A DNA stretch of 64,000 nucleotides from Harmothoe impar. Its lineage: Eukaryota > Annelida > Polychaeta > Phyllodocida > Polynoidae. The stretch is taken from positions 22,788,618-22,852,617 of the forward strand of contig OX381714.1 in assembly GCA_947462335.1 (NCBI GenBank). The letters are read 5' to 3'. Under the pieces are notes generated by a model. It made no database searches. It saw only the letters and a list, made by a program, of their open reading frames with translations, and was not told the DNA's origin. The first letter of the stretch is position 1, and every line of letters starts with the position of its first letter. The translations under genes were made by a program, and so were the position numbers. Positions 1-10,559 of this stretch are shown in pieces.

Positions 1-348
1 GAGACACACCTGCTGCAATACAAGAGAGTTTGTTTGGACTTAGCATGCAGGACAACAGACGACCACACAAGCAATTAAAGCGGCCATACCTCGAGGTGCC
101 TGGACGTGTGCTTACCTCCTGTATTAAAAAAAGCTTACCCTCCGTCTTTCCTCAATGTGGCACAACCATTAGAATGAATATGGACACATGAAGTTTGCTA
201 TCATTCTATATATCGGGGCTCTAGCCCCAAACTCCCTTTTCTGTTTTAGCTATCATTTCTTTCTTATTTTGAAACTGATAACACAACTATTGTCGAACCC
301 ATCCACCGTTATGCACCTCCATCAGTGAACTAACTGATGGATAATTAC

Positions 349-424
349 CTGACGTAGAGGCACTGGGGGACCATGTTACCACATGCAGTGTCAGGACAAA
401 CCAGATAACCAATTCTGAAGACAT
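349..424 (-). CDS. Signal-peptide exon of a C-type lectin/PAN family gene (copy 0)
   Basis: The exon begins with ATG at 424-422 and encodes a short hydrophobic leader (MSSELVIWFVLTLHVV...) ending in STSG. A donor-like CAG|GTAATT follows at 349/348. The same leader (IWFV.TL.V..W...STSG) followed by CAG|GTAACT occurs at 53439-53364, just upstream of lectin copy 2, and the exon phase (one base left over) matches. The remaining exons of this copy should lie left of base 1. Seen: leader and donor. Inferred: family membership, from similarity to the copy 2 leader. I saw no lectin exon in 1-348. Confidence 0.6.
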
Positions 425-883
425 TCTGCACAATCTGAAAACACATAAACAATTATCCCGAACAATAATCAATAATCTGATGGTGGAATTTATCATAACT
501 CTACAGAAACTATTGCGCCTTTATTATTTCCTCAAAGGTATTTTGCTTCTAATTCAAGTAATAAATTATTTGTTCTGGTATTAATCTAATTTTCGAAGAT
601 TCGACATTTAACTGCAGTTTAGTAGAACGTCTTAGCCAAATTACATTTATTTCAAATGGAAGAATCATGACTGGACCTAAAGTTGAAATACTTCTATAGA
701 GATCTAGGTGAAGAATATTGGTCCACATACACTTTGAGGGTAGCATAATATATTTTAATGCCCTATGTTCTTGTTTGTTACCATGATGTTTAAATGTGAC
801 CTTGATGAAGAACTCTACAGGGATCCATATATACATATATTATAACACTATGGGGTTGATGCAGCACTGGGGAGCTACTCCTC

Positions 884-1021
884 CCCAGCTAACAAAAAAA
901 ACGTTATTTTACGTCAAAATAACGTGCTAAATCTGTACATAACGTTATGCCATAGTGAGGAGCCTTAGAGAAACGTTAAATAACGTTACAAAATGTTGTA
1001 TAACGTTTTTTGTTTACTGGG
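884..1021. mobile_element. Short AACGTT-rich MITE, copy A
   Basis: This 138-bp unit has inverted ends: CCCAGCTAACAAAAAA on the left, and the complement of TTTTTTGTTTACTGGG on the right. The interior contains several AACGTT palindromes. A second copy lies at 48827-48970 and a half copy at 48347-48384. It has no coding capacity. No clear target-site duplication is visible for this copy. Confidence 0.65.
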
Positions 1022-1560
1022 TCGGCACTGAATTTGTGCATCATGACAACAAATTAACATGCCCTTACTAGCTCGCACAAGGAGAATCTAAAATAACACA
1101 TACCTTTCAGTCCCAGCTTAGACTACGCTCGGTTCTTTCTGGCTTGGGTATATGTATTACAGCAATAGTTGTAGTGCCAATACGGGGTGGCAATCAATGG
1201 GGGTAAACAAAAATGGTCATATTGGTCATATTACTGAGCAGAGCTGCGCTTGAGTGTAGGCCTACTTGAATGACAATGCATGCATTCTACCTGTAAGCGG
1301 ACCTGTAAGGCAGTAACTCAAATAATACTATTAGGAATAAGACAAAATATAACCAAATGAGCAATAAGATTGACACTTATGTATGGTCTTAGTGAGCATG
1401 CTAATTCATGTGTACGAGTGACCTCCAGCCCCACATCATGTATGTATGACCTTTATGACCCTGGAAAATGGAACTTGTAAGAGTGAGACTTGAAAGAACG
1501 AAAACACCTTATAAAAAAAGTAATGGATGTTTTAACCCTTTATATTACCTATTATTTTAA
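1022..1560. other. Non-coding stretch, nothing recognised
   Basis: Moderately AT-rich sequence with no convincing exon, RNA gene or terminal repeat on either strand. Confidence 0.5.
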
Positions 1561-2110
1561 TTTACCCAGTACCCATGACAACTGTGGAACAATATTAAAA
1601 TCATGCATCTCAGTGAGACCTTTACTTTGAGATATCACATGACCATATCATGTTAAGAAAAGACAATTTCCTCAATACAAAATATATTGTGAGCTAAAAT
1701 CATGTTTTGAGTTAAAATGTTGGTTGCTATGGAAATGATGCATCCCCATGAATACCCACTCAAATGACTTTTTGACATTGAGGACAGAGCATATTGTGGC
1801 CATGTTGGTTGTTCTGTCATGCATTCACAGTTATCAGTAAGGATGATGATGTTTCCGCATCAATCATTAGGCATCATTGTTGGTGTTTCTGGTTGCCATG
1901 GTTACCTAGGACCTGTGACAACTCTAAAACTATGTTAAAATGATGTATCTCAATGAGACCTTTAATTTGAGATATTACATGAGTGTAGGTGTTGAGAAAT
2001 GACAAACTTCATAACACAATATATATTTTGTATTAGAATTGGCATGCTGGTTGCTATGGAAACACACTATCACCATGGATACCTACTCAAATGACTTTTT
2101 GACTCTTTCA
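1560..2110. repeat. Diverged tandem repeat, unit about 340 bp
   Basis: Two related blocks, roughly 1567-1775 and 1907-2102, share the order 'CATGACAACT / ATGCATCTCAGTGAGACCTT / TTGAGATATCACATGA / GGTTGCTATGGAAA / ACTCAAATGACTTTTTGAC' with many substitutions. No ORF is present. It is probably part of an old repeat family. From 2110 to 2357 I see only unassigned sequence. Confidence 0.6.
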
Positions 2111-2357
2111 ATCAATCAGGCATGCCCAAAAACCCCAATTTAGAGGTATTACACATGCAAATCTCATAAGAATTGACTGATTTATGACTTTAAACATTTT
2201 CGTCAGCCATCTTGGACGCCATCTTGAATTTCGGAAAATGCTCAACGATGCCAGCCGGGCATCGTCAAGATTCTGAAAGTATATGACTTCCTGTACCCAA
2301 ATCAGTCATAACCTCTTCGGGGTTTTTTTCTGCAAGGTTTTCAAGCTGGCAACTGGA

Positions 2358-5300
2358 CTATAGAGGACTCGTTGTCACTCTGTCAGAATGCACGCAATGC
2401 TTAAAATATAAGTATCGCACTCCAGTTTTCTTTATTGTGAAAGTGACCATTTTGTTTCGTACCACTTTGAAATTTCTAATAGTAGTAAGGATAGATTATC
2501 GGTTGGAAAGAACATTCAAGAAGTCTTTCGGTTCTTTAAGGTTTTGTTTTTTCTGTATACCTTTTGCACTCCATTTTTTACATTTTCTTTCACCTGTCGA
2601 GTCGATATCGTAGCAAATGTAAGTCTTAGGGTTGAGACTTAGAATCCCGTCACCTTCCCACTCGGATTTCAAAAGCCCCATAGTTCTCAGATCGTGAGCG
2701 TAACGTCTCTCACAACACCCGCCAGGTGGAGGGAGCCATTCTTGCACGCCTTCGGTTTTTATCTTTACGAAAAGGTCTAAGTGATCGTTGCACACTGCTG
2801 TTGGAATCCACTTTCGTTTCTCTCTGAAGTACGTTTCTCTCAGCTCGGGTTTTACCAGGTCATCCAACGTTTCACCGCTGAGAGCCATGTAAAGACTGTC
2901 CGTGTCCATTTGACAAAGAGCATAATCGCGCCGATCGATGAATCTATCCAAAAAGTCGTACGTGAACTCTAACATTTTCAACTTAGCGTACTGGTACACC
3001 ATGAACCCTATTTGAATAGGGAGGTTGTTCTTGACCATTTTTGGTTGCAGTTCGACTTCAAAGAGATCCGTGGTCAACTTGGCCCCCTTTTTGAAGCGCC
3101 ACGAATTGGTCAATAAATTGAAATTTCGACCGTTAGTGTATTTCACATTGGTGTGTCTTTCTTTGTTGCAAATTGTTTTACCGTATGTAGCATTTCCCAT
3201 TAACTTGTAACAGTCTGACAGAATTTTCTCGTTCGGGTTCACGTCGCCACGTCTTCGCGCTGTGGTTACTTTGTCTGCGAAACCGGCGAAGGGTCGTCTA
3301 GGAAGGTATTCTACGAACATCTGTACTTGGGTGACTATCTAACCGTGATCCAAATACCACTTAAGAAGCGGTGTTCCCAAGAGAACATTTTTTCCGTGAT
3401 AACTCCCTATCAGACTTCTCTGAGGTGTGTTCAACAACTTTTCTTCCTTGGCAAAGTCTGACATGTGAGTTCCTATGTCGGATCTCGAAACGTTTACGTT
3501 CTTGAAAACGGGGGTCATCTCTTCGAAGTATTCTCGTAGGTGTGGATCTTGCCGTTTCATCTGTCTCCATTCACACTCCCACACGACGATCAGCTTGTAA
3601 CCTAGTGCTTTCAAGTAAGCGCTTACTCTAGCCGTTCTGTCGCGTCTCTCATCCCTGAGTGAAGCGCACGGATATCGCTGCAGTGGTATGCACTCGTGAG
3701 CGTGGAACCAACACCCGTGAAACTGGAAAACTGTATTAGAGGTCGGGTGAAAGCCGTCGACGCGAATTCTTCGACAACCTAGAACCATCTCACCGCCGTT
3801 CAAAGCGTGGCGTAGTTTGACGTCGAGAGTGTGCTCTACGAAGCGTAGCCACTCCAAAGCGCTGTGAGAGTGTTTTTGTCTAATTTCAGCTCTGAACTCT
3901 GACGTCTCACCACGTAATTACCCGTGCAGTGCGCTTCGCTCATGCAGCGCAAGTACAGCAAGTTAGCGTCTACTCCTAGGATGTGCTCCCACGTTCTCGC
4001 TTCTTCGCCGTACTTATGCTCCCTTATTCGTGTGGTACCCTTCTCGTGAAATCTATGGAAGATAATCGAAGGACCGCCGACTGGATTTTCTTTGATCAGA
4101 GAGTGGAGGTGAGCGTCAAACTGGGGAAACGTTACGAACATTGCCTCTGTGTTTTGGAACAAGAACCGTAAAGTCAAACCAGGAAGGGAGAACATGTCAA
4201 TTCCGCGATCTCTGAAAAATTTAGCGTGATTGTTCAGAGCCTCTATGAAAGGTTTCACGTCTTTGTTGCTGTAGTAGATCAAGTAATCTCTCACAGTTTG
4301 CATGTTCTGTTCGGACCAAACTTTTCCACATTTGGCGTAGTCGGATTCGGTCATCTTGCTTCCGGTCAGTTTGCTGTCAAAAGCCGATCTCGGTGGTAGT
4401 GTTCTGTTTTCCAGTTTCCTGGTAGACGTCATCCATTCGTAAGGAAAGTGACCTTTCTCTTGATTTCTGGTGGAAGCAAGCAAATAATTCGCGTAATTGT
4501 AACCAGGTGCCAAATAGTTTACTACGTCCAAGAAAACCGTGTGCTGTGTGTAAACTGCCAAGTATTGGTTACTTCTCTTTACGCTGAATTCTTCTTTATT
4601 TCGGTCTTTAGAGGAGAAGAATGCGTGAAGCTGTATTTTGATCAAGTTCAAGTCGTAGCGCCCCGAGTTGAAACCTACGACCGGAACTTGACGGAGATAT
4701 CTCAAAAGCCTCTGCTTCAGTTGAACCAACGGATGTCTGTGTCGAGTTGCAGTGAAGTCGCCTGTACCCGGAGAAAGTCTGAACACCGCTTCCTCTAGCA
4801 GGAGAGCTTCACTTATCGCTGCATCTAACTTCGCTAGCATCGGTCGGTAAACTTCTAGCATCCTCGCTCCGATGACTTTGGCGGTGTCGTTTATGTGATT
4901 TAAAACTCTATCCAACAAAGGGTCGGAATCTGCGTCGGATTCTCTCACGAAGCATACCGGACCCTCCTACCCAGGAAAGTCGGATGCGACGCTAGCCGAC
5001 AAAGGGACGTGATCCCACAGCACGGACACATGTTCGGTGGACGGTTCTTTGGACGCTCTGGAGAGAGCCTCGGAATCGAAGGTGATCTTGTAAGGGTACA
5101 TTCGCGAATTACCGTCGGGGGGAAAATGGAGAAATCTGCTAGCGCTTGGAAAATCGTTTTCGAATTGTGGTAGATTCCACCCACATATCTCAACTTGACT
5201 TGTCGACAAGGGGAAAGCTGATTCCTGTGTCTTTTCAGTAAGAACTCAGTGGTGAACGCCGCCTTACACTTGCAACACTTGTAGATACCTGCGTATGCGT

Positions 5301-6304
5301 TGAAATCGGTAACCAGAGACACGTGCAAACCTTCTTTCGTCGTCAGGTGTAGGTTGATTTTACCTCGGACGGCCTGAGTTTTCGAAGGTGGTCTGATCAG
5401 ACTAACTTGTCTTTTCAACTTCTGTCCCCTCACTGCACGCACGGTGTAAAGCGCTATTTGTTTATCAAACAAGTTCTCTAACGTAGGTAAGTTGCGGATG
5501 TTCAAACCCGGAAAGGTTTCAGGATCGGCAGTGGGATCGAACTGACGTAACAATTCCGAAGCGTGTTTGCCAGTCTTGTATAAGTGAAAGTAAATGCAGC
5601 GAAAGACGCACAGTTTGTCTGCGTTGGGAAAATCTAACACACCGCTTCTTTTTCCAACTCGACCCGCGTGGGTAACCCTGCCACCTATGGGAAATTCCCC
5701 CGGTCCCATGTAAATGCAAATGTTCAAATTGGTGGGGAAAAGAACGTGCCACTTGGTGTCAGAGTCGCAAAGTTTCTGTAATTCTTCGCAAGCGATGGTG
5801 TTTTGCATGAGGGAGAGGAGCTCTTCTAAACTTTCTGAATTAGTTATGGTGGGAAGTGGTTGTATAAGAGTTGCGTTGTTTTGGGAGGCGTGAAAGTAGC
5901 GTCGTTTGCTTTTGTCTTCTTTGTGTTGTAATATTAAACCTAGCGACAAACCTACTTTGTATCTGAATCTTTGTGTTAAGTGAATGTGTCGCATAGTATC
6001 TACAGCGTCACTCAACTCACCGGTTGGTAGTCTTAAGTTTGTCACACTCACACGAGTCCCGTGCACCTGTTTGTATTGCAGACCAATTCACAGTGAATAT
6101 TTCTTCACCGTTCGGTATAGCGCATATCATGGGAGGGATAGTTACTCCGTTGAGAGATTCGCGTCGACAGGTGATTTTTCAACAACTACCTTCGCCGCAT
6201 AAAGGACAAAACCTCGATATTACTTTACATTGTTCCATGTGTCTGTCATGATTGTACGACCGTTTAAAACTTTTGAAACACTTTTCGCAGATGTACTGCG
6301 ACAT
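2358..6304 (-). pseudogene. DNA polymerase B, protein-primed Polinton/adintovirus type, broken
   Basis: Read right to left, the pieces give a family B DNA polymerase of the type found in Polinton/Maverick elements, adintoviruses and bidnaviruses. The start (ATG 6304) encodes a C2H2 finger (CEKCFKSFKRSYNHDRHMEQC) and a CPLCG motif. A second zinc finger (CCKCKAAF...HRNQLSPC) lies near 5280-5210. Exonuclease-like motifs follow (ITFDSEA near 5080; GFNSGRYDLNLI near 4660), then FHGCWFHAHEC and VVWECEW near 3715-3590, KLMGNATYGKT near 3200 and the palm motif MDTDSLY near 2900. Breaks: frameshifts near 6180-6090, 5100 and 3860, and in-frame stops at about 4967, 3339 and 2496. Past the last stop, homologous-looking sequence continues to a stop at 2358. 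Such enzymes copy linear genomes from a terminal protein. This copy cannot make a full protein. The assignment is strong; the exact viral or transposon lineage is inferred. Confidence 0.85.
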
Positions 6305-6376
6305 GTTTTCACTGAGATATCGATATATTATGTGAAGCGAAATTATTCTTATTATTTTTTTCATCTACTTAACCAA

Positions 6377-6378
<2 letters not shown>

Positions 6379-6415
<37 letters not shown>
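6379..6415. repeat. (TCTG)n/(TCTA)n microsatellite
   Basis: A tandem TCTG run passes into TCTA between the polymerase remnant and the acidic gene. It is non-coding. Confidence 0.9.
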
Positions 6416-6416
<1 letters not shown>

Positions 6417-6481
6417 TATTCTTTTTGTCTACGCCGCATCCGTCAAACACTTTCTCACGTGTGTGTGCATGTGCATACCTC

Positions 6482-7882
6482 TCATTCCAGAACTCTGCCG
6501 AGAAATTTGAGAATGATCTCTCTTTTGTCATCAAACTCTTTGAGCACCTTGTTGGACACCGTCACACCCTCCAGTGTGGGGTTTTTGTCGACGCCTTAAT
6601 ACTTGCGGACGTGGATCACGTTCTTACCCTTGTAGTAGCTGACCGCGGTGTACACTTCCCTTTCTGCGTCCAACAACATAAACCAAGCTTCGTGAAAGGG
6701 GAGGCCCTGCGTAGCCCCTGCGTCGCGTATCCGTGCCACCTGGTGGGTGTTCGCGATGTTCGCTATCAGCTTGAGCAGTCCGTCGATGGTGAAGCGCACT
6801 TGTTTAGTGGGGGTTGGAGATGAGTGTTTGATGCTGTAGCGCTCCTTGGACAGTCTAACCTGATCCAACCAGATCTCAAGCTTCAAACCGTCGAGGAAGA
6901 ACTCTAACATGCCGGCCTTCGTGTCATCTTTCTCTGCTTCTTCTCTTTTTCTCTTCTTGGAGGTCAGGTCGTGACTCTTCTTAGAAGGTTTCAAGACAAG
7001 AAGAGTATCACCATCAGGGTGAGCTGAATCAGGAGCAGAGCCAACAACAGGAGCAATGTCCGTGCCTATAGCGGTGAAGGTGGGGTCATAAGTCGTCGAG
7101 GAGGAGCGAGCATGAAAAAACACCTGAACGTCCTCACCGCCCTCAGCGCCCTCTGTCTCCACCGTCACTACCTCCTCTTCCTCCTCCTCGTCCTCTGTCT
7201 CCTCCTCCTCCTCGTCCTCTGTCTCCTCCTCCTCCTCCTCCTCCTCCTCCTCCTCCTCCTCCTCCTCCTCCTCCTCCTCCGCCTCCGCCTCCTTCTCTCC
7301 CTCTTCCACCTCCTCCGCTCCTACTACTACGTGGTGCATGCGCTGAGTGTTGAAATCGATGTAAGTGTATTCACCAGCGTCGGTCGAGGATGATGGAGCG
7401 GCCCCTTCTTCAATGTGCGCCGGTTGCTGACGGTCTTCATCGAAATCAGTGGGGAGGTAAAAACCTGGTTGCCAGTAAGGACGACAGTCACTTGTGAGAG
7501 GCGACCCGATGTTGGTAGTAGTAGCAGCAGCAGTAGCAGCAGCAGTAGCCGGAGCAGTTGGGGTCTCTGTAGTAGTAAGTGTATCACTAGGTACATCAAC
7601 ACCAACAGGAGCACCAACAGTAGCAGCAACACCAACAGCAGCAGCAGTAGGGTCGTTAGCAGTAGTAGTCAGGTGTAGCAGTGTAGGTGCCACAGTAGGT
7701 GTAGCCGTGGGAACCGACAGGTGTGCAGAGGGGGTCCTTGTTGTTGTCGATGTTGTAGTCGCAGCAGTAGCACACGTAGCAGTAGCATGTGTAGGAGGTG
7801 GAGTTGGTGTAGTAGGTTTAGTAACACTACTACCGCTAGTACCACCGCTAGTACTCACTACACTGCGAAGGTTATAAGTCAT
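6482..7882 (-). pseudogene. Poly-Glu protein with PC4-like C-terminal domain
   Basis: ATG 7882 opens 428 codons. The first ~150 residues are Thr/Ala/Pro-rich. A long Glu tract (encoded by (CCT)n at about 7163-7300) and a basic KKRKR nuclear-signal-like motif follow, then an ordered C-terminus. The last part (SYYKGKNVIHVRKY) resembles the beta-strand segment of the PC4/SUB1 single-stranded-DNA-binding fold. An in-frame TAA at 6596-6598 interrupts it, and the same frame continues 37 more codons to TGA at 6482, with a PTLEGVTVS...LKEF segment that fits the rest of a PC4-like domain. Upstream of the ATG the frame stays open and basic to about 7990, where ATA sits in a start-like context, so the original start may be lost. 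It is oriented like the polymerase. A DNA-binding role in viral replication or transcription is inferred. The PC4 assignment is from motif resemblance only. Confidence 0.55.
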
Positions 7883-7989
7883 TGAGGTTGTGGTGATACT
7901 ACCATCTTCAGTAGCAAGGGAAGCCGCTAAACGCCCTCTCTTCGTCGTCTTCTTGTGTAGGTGTAGCTTAGTTGGTCTTCTGCTTATGA

Positions 7990-8596
7990 TGGTGTGTGTA
8001 GAGAAAAGAGTAGGTGAGTGAATGGTGGTTTTTCACCTTCCTTATATACCACCGCTTCTGGATACCTGCTGGTTTTGCTAAGCCTATTATCACAGTAGGT
8101 TGTCTATTAATCCGTTTTTCACCTGTCCTCTGCTGTTACATCATAAAAGGAGCGTGTGGACTTCAAAGAAAATAGTCGATAGGGTGTCTATAAATCCGAT
8201 TTTCACCTGCCCTCTGCTGTTACATCATGAAAGGGGGGTGGTCCTCATAAGCTCTTAATGAGGGGATTAAAAGTCTCATGTGGATAAGACAGGTATACAG
8301 ATGGAAACGGGTTTAGTATAAAAAATCCCATTTTCAGCTGCCCTCCACAGATGGAGATGAAAAGGAAAGCCGAATACCACCTGTCCGCCTCATAAGCTCT
8401 TAATGAGGGGATGAAAAGTCTCATGTGGATAAGTCGGGTATGCAGATGGAAATGGGATTAAAATCCTCTGTATAAAAGCTCTGATTTTTCAGTTGTAAAA
8501 CCCATATCACATCTGACCACTACACCTACCACATCTACCAACGCCACTACCTCGAGCGTTACCACCAAACACTAGCACCGCTAGCAACTACACCTC
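7990..8596. promoter_or_regulatory. Bidirectional promoter region with two direct-repeat families
   Basis: This spacer separates the divergent acidic (-) and Death-domain (+) genes. A TATA-like TTATATA at 8042-8048 serves the minus direction, and TATAAAA at 8471-8477 lies about 125 bases before the + gene. Two repeat families occur. One is a ~50-bp unit at 8101-8150 and 8185-8234 (AATCCG.TTTTCACCTG...CTGCTGTTACATCAT). The other is a ~46-bp unit at 8243-8288 and 8388-8433 (CCTCATAAGCTCTTAATGAG...TCTCATGTGGATAAG), which contains a near-palindrome. The arrangement suggests paired upstream control elements. No ORF is present. Confidence 0.55.
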
Positions 8597-9014
8597 ATGC
8601 AAGATGGCGAGAGCTCACCCTTGCCTTCCTCGGTATCGGTCGACCGGATCTGTTGCTAAAGACGCTACACTTTTTCACCAAGCGTGAGTTGGATTACAAC
8701 AATCCCGACTTGCCTACAATGGAGGGGTACTTTAGCATCATGGCCGAATCGTTAGGTAGTGAGTGGAAACACTTGGGGCAGTATTTACCTTTGGCAACTG
8801 ACGAGTTAGATAGGATCGCTCAACAATCCAAAGAAAAAACCTCACTCGCCCGATCTTCGAAGTGTTGAAAATATGGCGAGCTGATCATCGCAGTACACAT
8901 TTTCAACTCATTCGAGTGTTGTTGGAGCACATGGACAGGTCTGACGTCGTCATCCATATATTACTTCACTTTCAACACCAAGGAAGGCGCTCAGGCTCTC
9001 GCTATGACATTTAA
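8597..9014 (+). pseudogene. Death-domain protein, frameshifted
   Basis: One frame (open through 8599-8868) encodes AESLGSEWKHLGQYLPL and then DELDRIAQQSKEKT. This matches the first helices of a Death domain: LG..W..LA..L.L...ELD.IE. The frame then fails at about 8847. The following frame, 8850 to TAA 9014, supplies FEVLKIWRADHRS and LIRVLLEHMDRSDVV, matching helices 4-6 (..L..W.......T...L...L....R.D). The only ATGs near the start (8597, 8604) are in other frames, so a second 5' lesion or an unseen exon is likely. Death domains mediate homotypic contacts in apoptosis and NF-kB signalling. In a viral gene this would suggest interference with host signalling, which is inference. A downstream neighbour encodes a BIR domain. 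Confidence 0.65.
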
Positions 9015-9019
9015 GGTAG

Positions 9020-9345
9020 TAGTTGCATATAACATCGAGCGCACCCTTTTCTAATACACTTGTGAAAGAAAAAAAATAGAAGTTGCGCGCTGGTGTAGAA
9101 TTAAATATTAAGTCGCTACACAGGAGCGTGTGTCTGCAGTGGCGTCGTTTTCGTCGTCGTCTTCGTTGTCGTCGTCGTCATCGTCGTCTTCAGAGGGTGT
9201 GAGTGTGCAGTCAGCCGGCGGGAAAAAAAAAAGCACTGAGCTACCTGTCTACCTGCCTACCTATCTACCTACCTGGCTACGTGTCTGTCTACCTACCCGA
9301 CCAACTAACTGACTGTCTGACTGACTGACTGACTGACTGACTATC
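9020..9345 (+). repeat. Simple-sequence stretches between the Death and BIR genes
   Basis: GTC/TCG runs (about 9147-9190), CTAC-rich tandem repeats (about 9240-9300) and a GACT run (about 9309-9342) fill the spacer. A 60-codon Ser-rich frame here is a by-product of the triplet repeat. Confidence 0.75.
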
Positions 9346-9779
9346 CCCCACCGTACTACCATCATGGGCGACCACCCTGCACTGGCCAAGTACACGGCTT
9401 TCGAGAGTTTAGGGAGGCGACTGAACACTTTGGAACACTTTGGTATAGACCACGCTCTTTCGCAGAGACTCTCGCCGCTCACGGGTTCTTTTACATAGGT
9501 GGTAAGGATGTTGTTCAATGCTTTCAATGTGGAGTCACTATACACACGTGGTTAGACAGCGATGACGTCGCTGTGGAACATTTCAGACATTCTCCTACTT
9601 GTCAGTTGGCTTGTAAAGCAATGAATATAACGCCACAAACCAGAATTTTACTGACGGCAATGTTGAAGACAATAAATCTACTGACCGATGATATAGCTCT
9701 CAGAAGGGAGATGAGAGGGTTGTCAGTGGAAAACGCTAGGTGTTTCTTCCGTTTGGACGACGAGGACATCTTAGGATAA
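9333..9779 (+). pseudogene. BIR-domain (IAP-like) protein, 5' part out of frame
   Basis: The frame open from 9333 to the stop at 9779 contains a near-complete BIR zinc-binding core: RSFAETLAAHGFFYIGGKD, then CFQCG, W, DD, and EHFRHSPTC. That supplies the C-x2-C...H...C ligands and the typical G...C..C....W...D.P/V..EH.RH..C spacing. The best start codon (ATG 9364, context ACCATCATGG) is one frame away. That frame carries the natural-looking upstream BIR helix until about 9435, where a 10-bp direct duplication (AACACTTTGG twice) sits. A frameshift or sequencing/assembly indel is therefore likely. About 65 residues follow the BIR with no RING finger. BIR proteins bind caspases or other apoptosis factors, and viral ones are known. 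Here a single BIR without RING follows a Death-domain gene on the same strand. Confidence 0.72.
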
Positions 9780-9824
9780 GTCGTCGTAGGTGATTCACCA
9801 CAGAGTCGACACACATTAGTCAAA

Positions 9825-9975
9825 TGATTCAAAAAAAAAAAAAAAAAATTTAAAAAAAAGAAAATTGTTGTGTTTTTATTTTCATACGAAATCTAAACAG
9901 AAAAAAAAAATTAAGTGACTCGCCTCCGAAGAGGAGGCGAGTCTCTTGATTAAGTAAAATTCTTTTTTTTTTTTC
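9825..9975. terminator. A/T-tract-flanked perfect hairpin at a gene end
   Basis: GACTCGCCTCC (9917-9927) pairs perfectly with GGAGGCGAGTC (9933-9943) around a GAAGA loop. Long A runs precede it (9831-9848, 9901-9910) and a T run follows (9963-9974). It lies 140 bases after the BIR stop. It could be an RNA 3'-end structure or a processing signal. The function is inferred. Confidence 0.5.
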
Positions 9976-10016
9976 TTCCCCCTTCACTACTAGCACCCTA
10001 AGAGACGCTCACTCCC

Positions 10017-10132
10017 AAAGTGCCCCCTCCCCCCCAAAGTGCCCCCCTCCCCCCCCAAAGTGCCCCCCATACTCCCGCAGAGTGCCCCCCTCCCCCCTAT
10101 GCACCCCCGCCCCCTATGCACCCCCCCCTTCT
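10017..10132. repeat. C-tract tandem repeat, potential G-quadruplex on the minus strand
   Basis: Repeated AAAGTGCCCCC / CTATGCACCCCC units carry at least ten runs of four or more C. The minus strand could form G-quadruplexes. It is non-coding. Confidence 0.8.
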
Positions 10133-10149
10133 CTTCTTCCTCCCCTCAG

Positions 10150-10330
10150 TTAATTAACTACTAAAGAAATCCTCCTCTGACATGTCTGATGTGTACATTC
10201 AGACTCCGATACATATTATACTACTCATGGTGAGGGTTGTAGAGAAAGTGTGAGTGAATGACATTCTTCTTCTTTCCCCACCCCTTATACACACCTCTGG
10301 AGATTTATAAGCTGCTTAAGAGAGAGTGAG
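10150..10330 (-). promoter_or_regulatory. Orphan promoter-like segment, minus direction
   Basis: GTAGAGAAAGTGTGAGTGAATG (about 10229-10250) followed by CACCCCTTATACACACC resembles the segment before the acidic gene at 7999-8050 (GTAGAGAAAAGAGTAGGTGAGTGAATGG ... CCTTATATACC). Here no minus-strand ORF follows to the left. It may be the relic of a promoter whose gene was deleted, or replaced by the C-tract repeat. Confidence 0.35.
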
Positions 10331-10559
10331 CTAGCTAGCTAGCGAATCCTGTTTCCAGCTGGAGGGTCCTTCCTACCTTCCCTCCTTCCACCCCTGGATT
10401 CAAATCTTGTTTTTGATCTGGAGGTGTGTTACATCTATAAGAGGATCAAGTGTCGTCATTAGGAGATTAAGGTGGTGTTCAACGAGGACGTATACAAAAA
10501 ACTTCATACAGCAAACAGCAGGTGGTGATCATCCTGCAGACATTCTTCATGTTAACTAG

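Noticed and set aside
7112..7393. 93-codon Leu-rich frame on the + strand
   Set aside because: It is the antisense of the (CCT)n tract that encodes poly-Glu on the minus strand.
7327..7877. Ser-, Val- and Leu-rich frames on both strands around 7.3-7.9 kb
   Set aside because: Products of the trinucleotide-rich Thr/Ala coding region of the acidic gene.
9130..9312. Poly-Ser ORF
   Set aside because: Lies in triplet and tetranucleotide simple repeats; no domain and no support.
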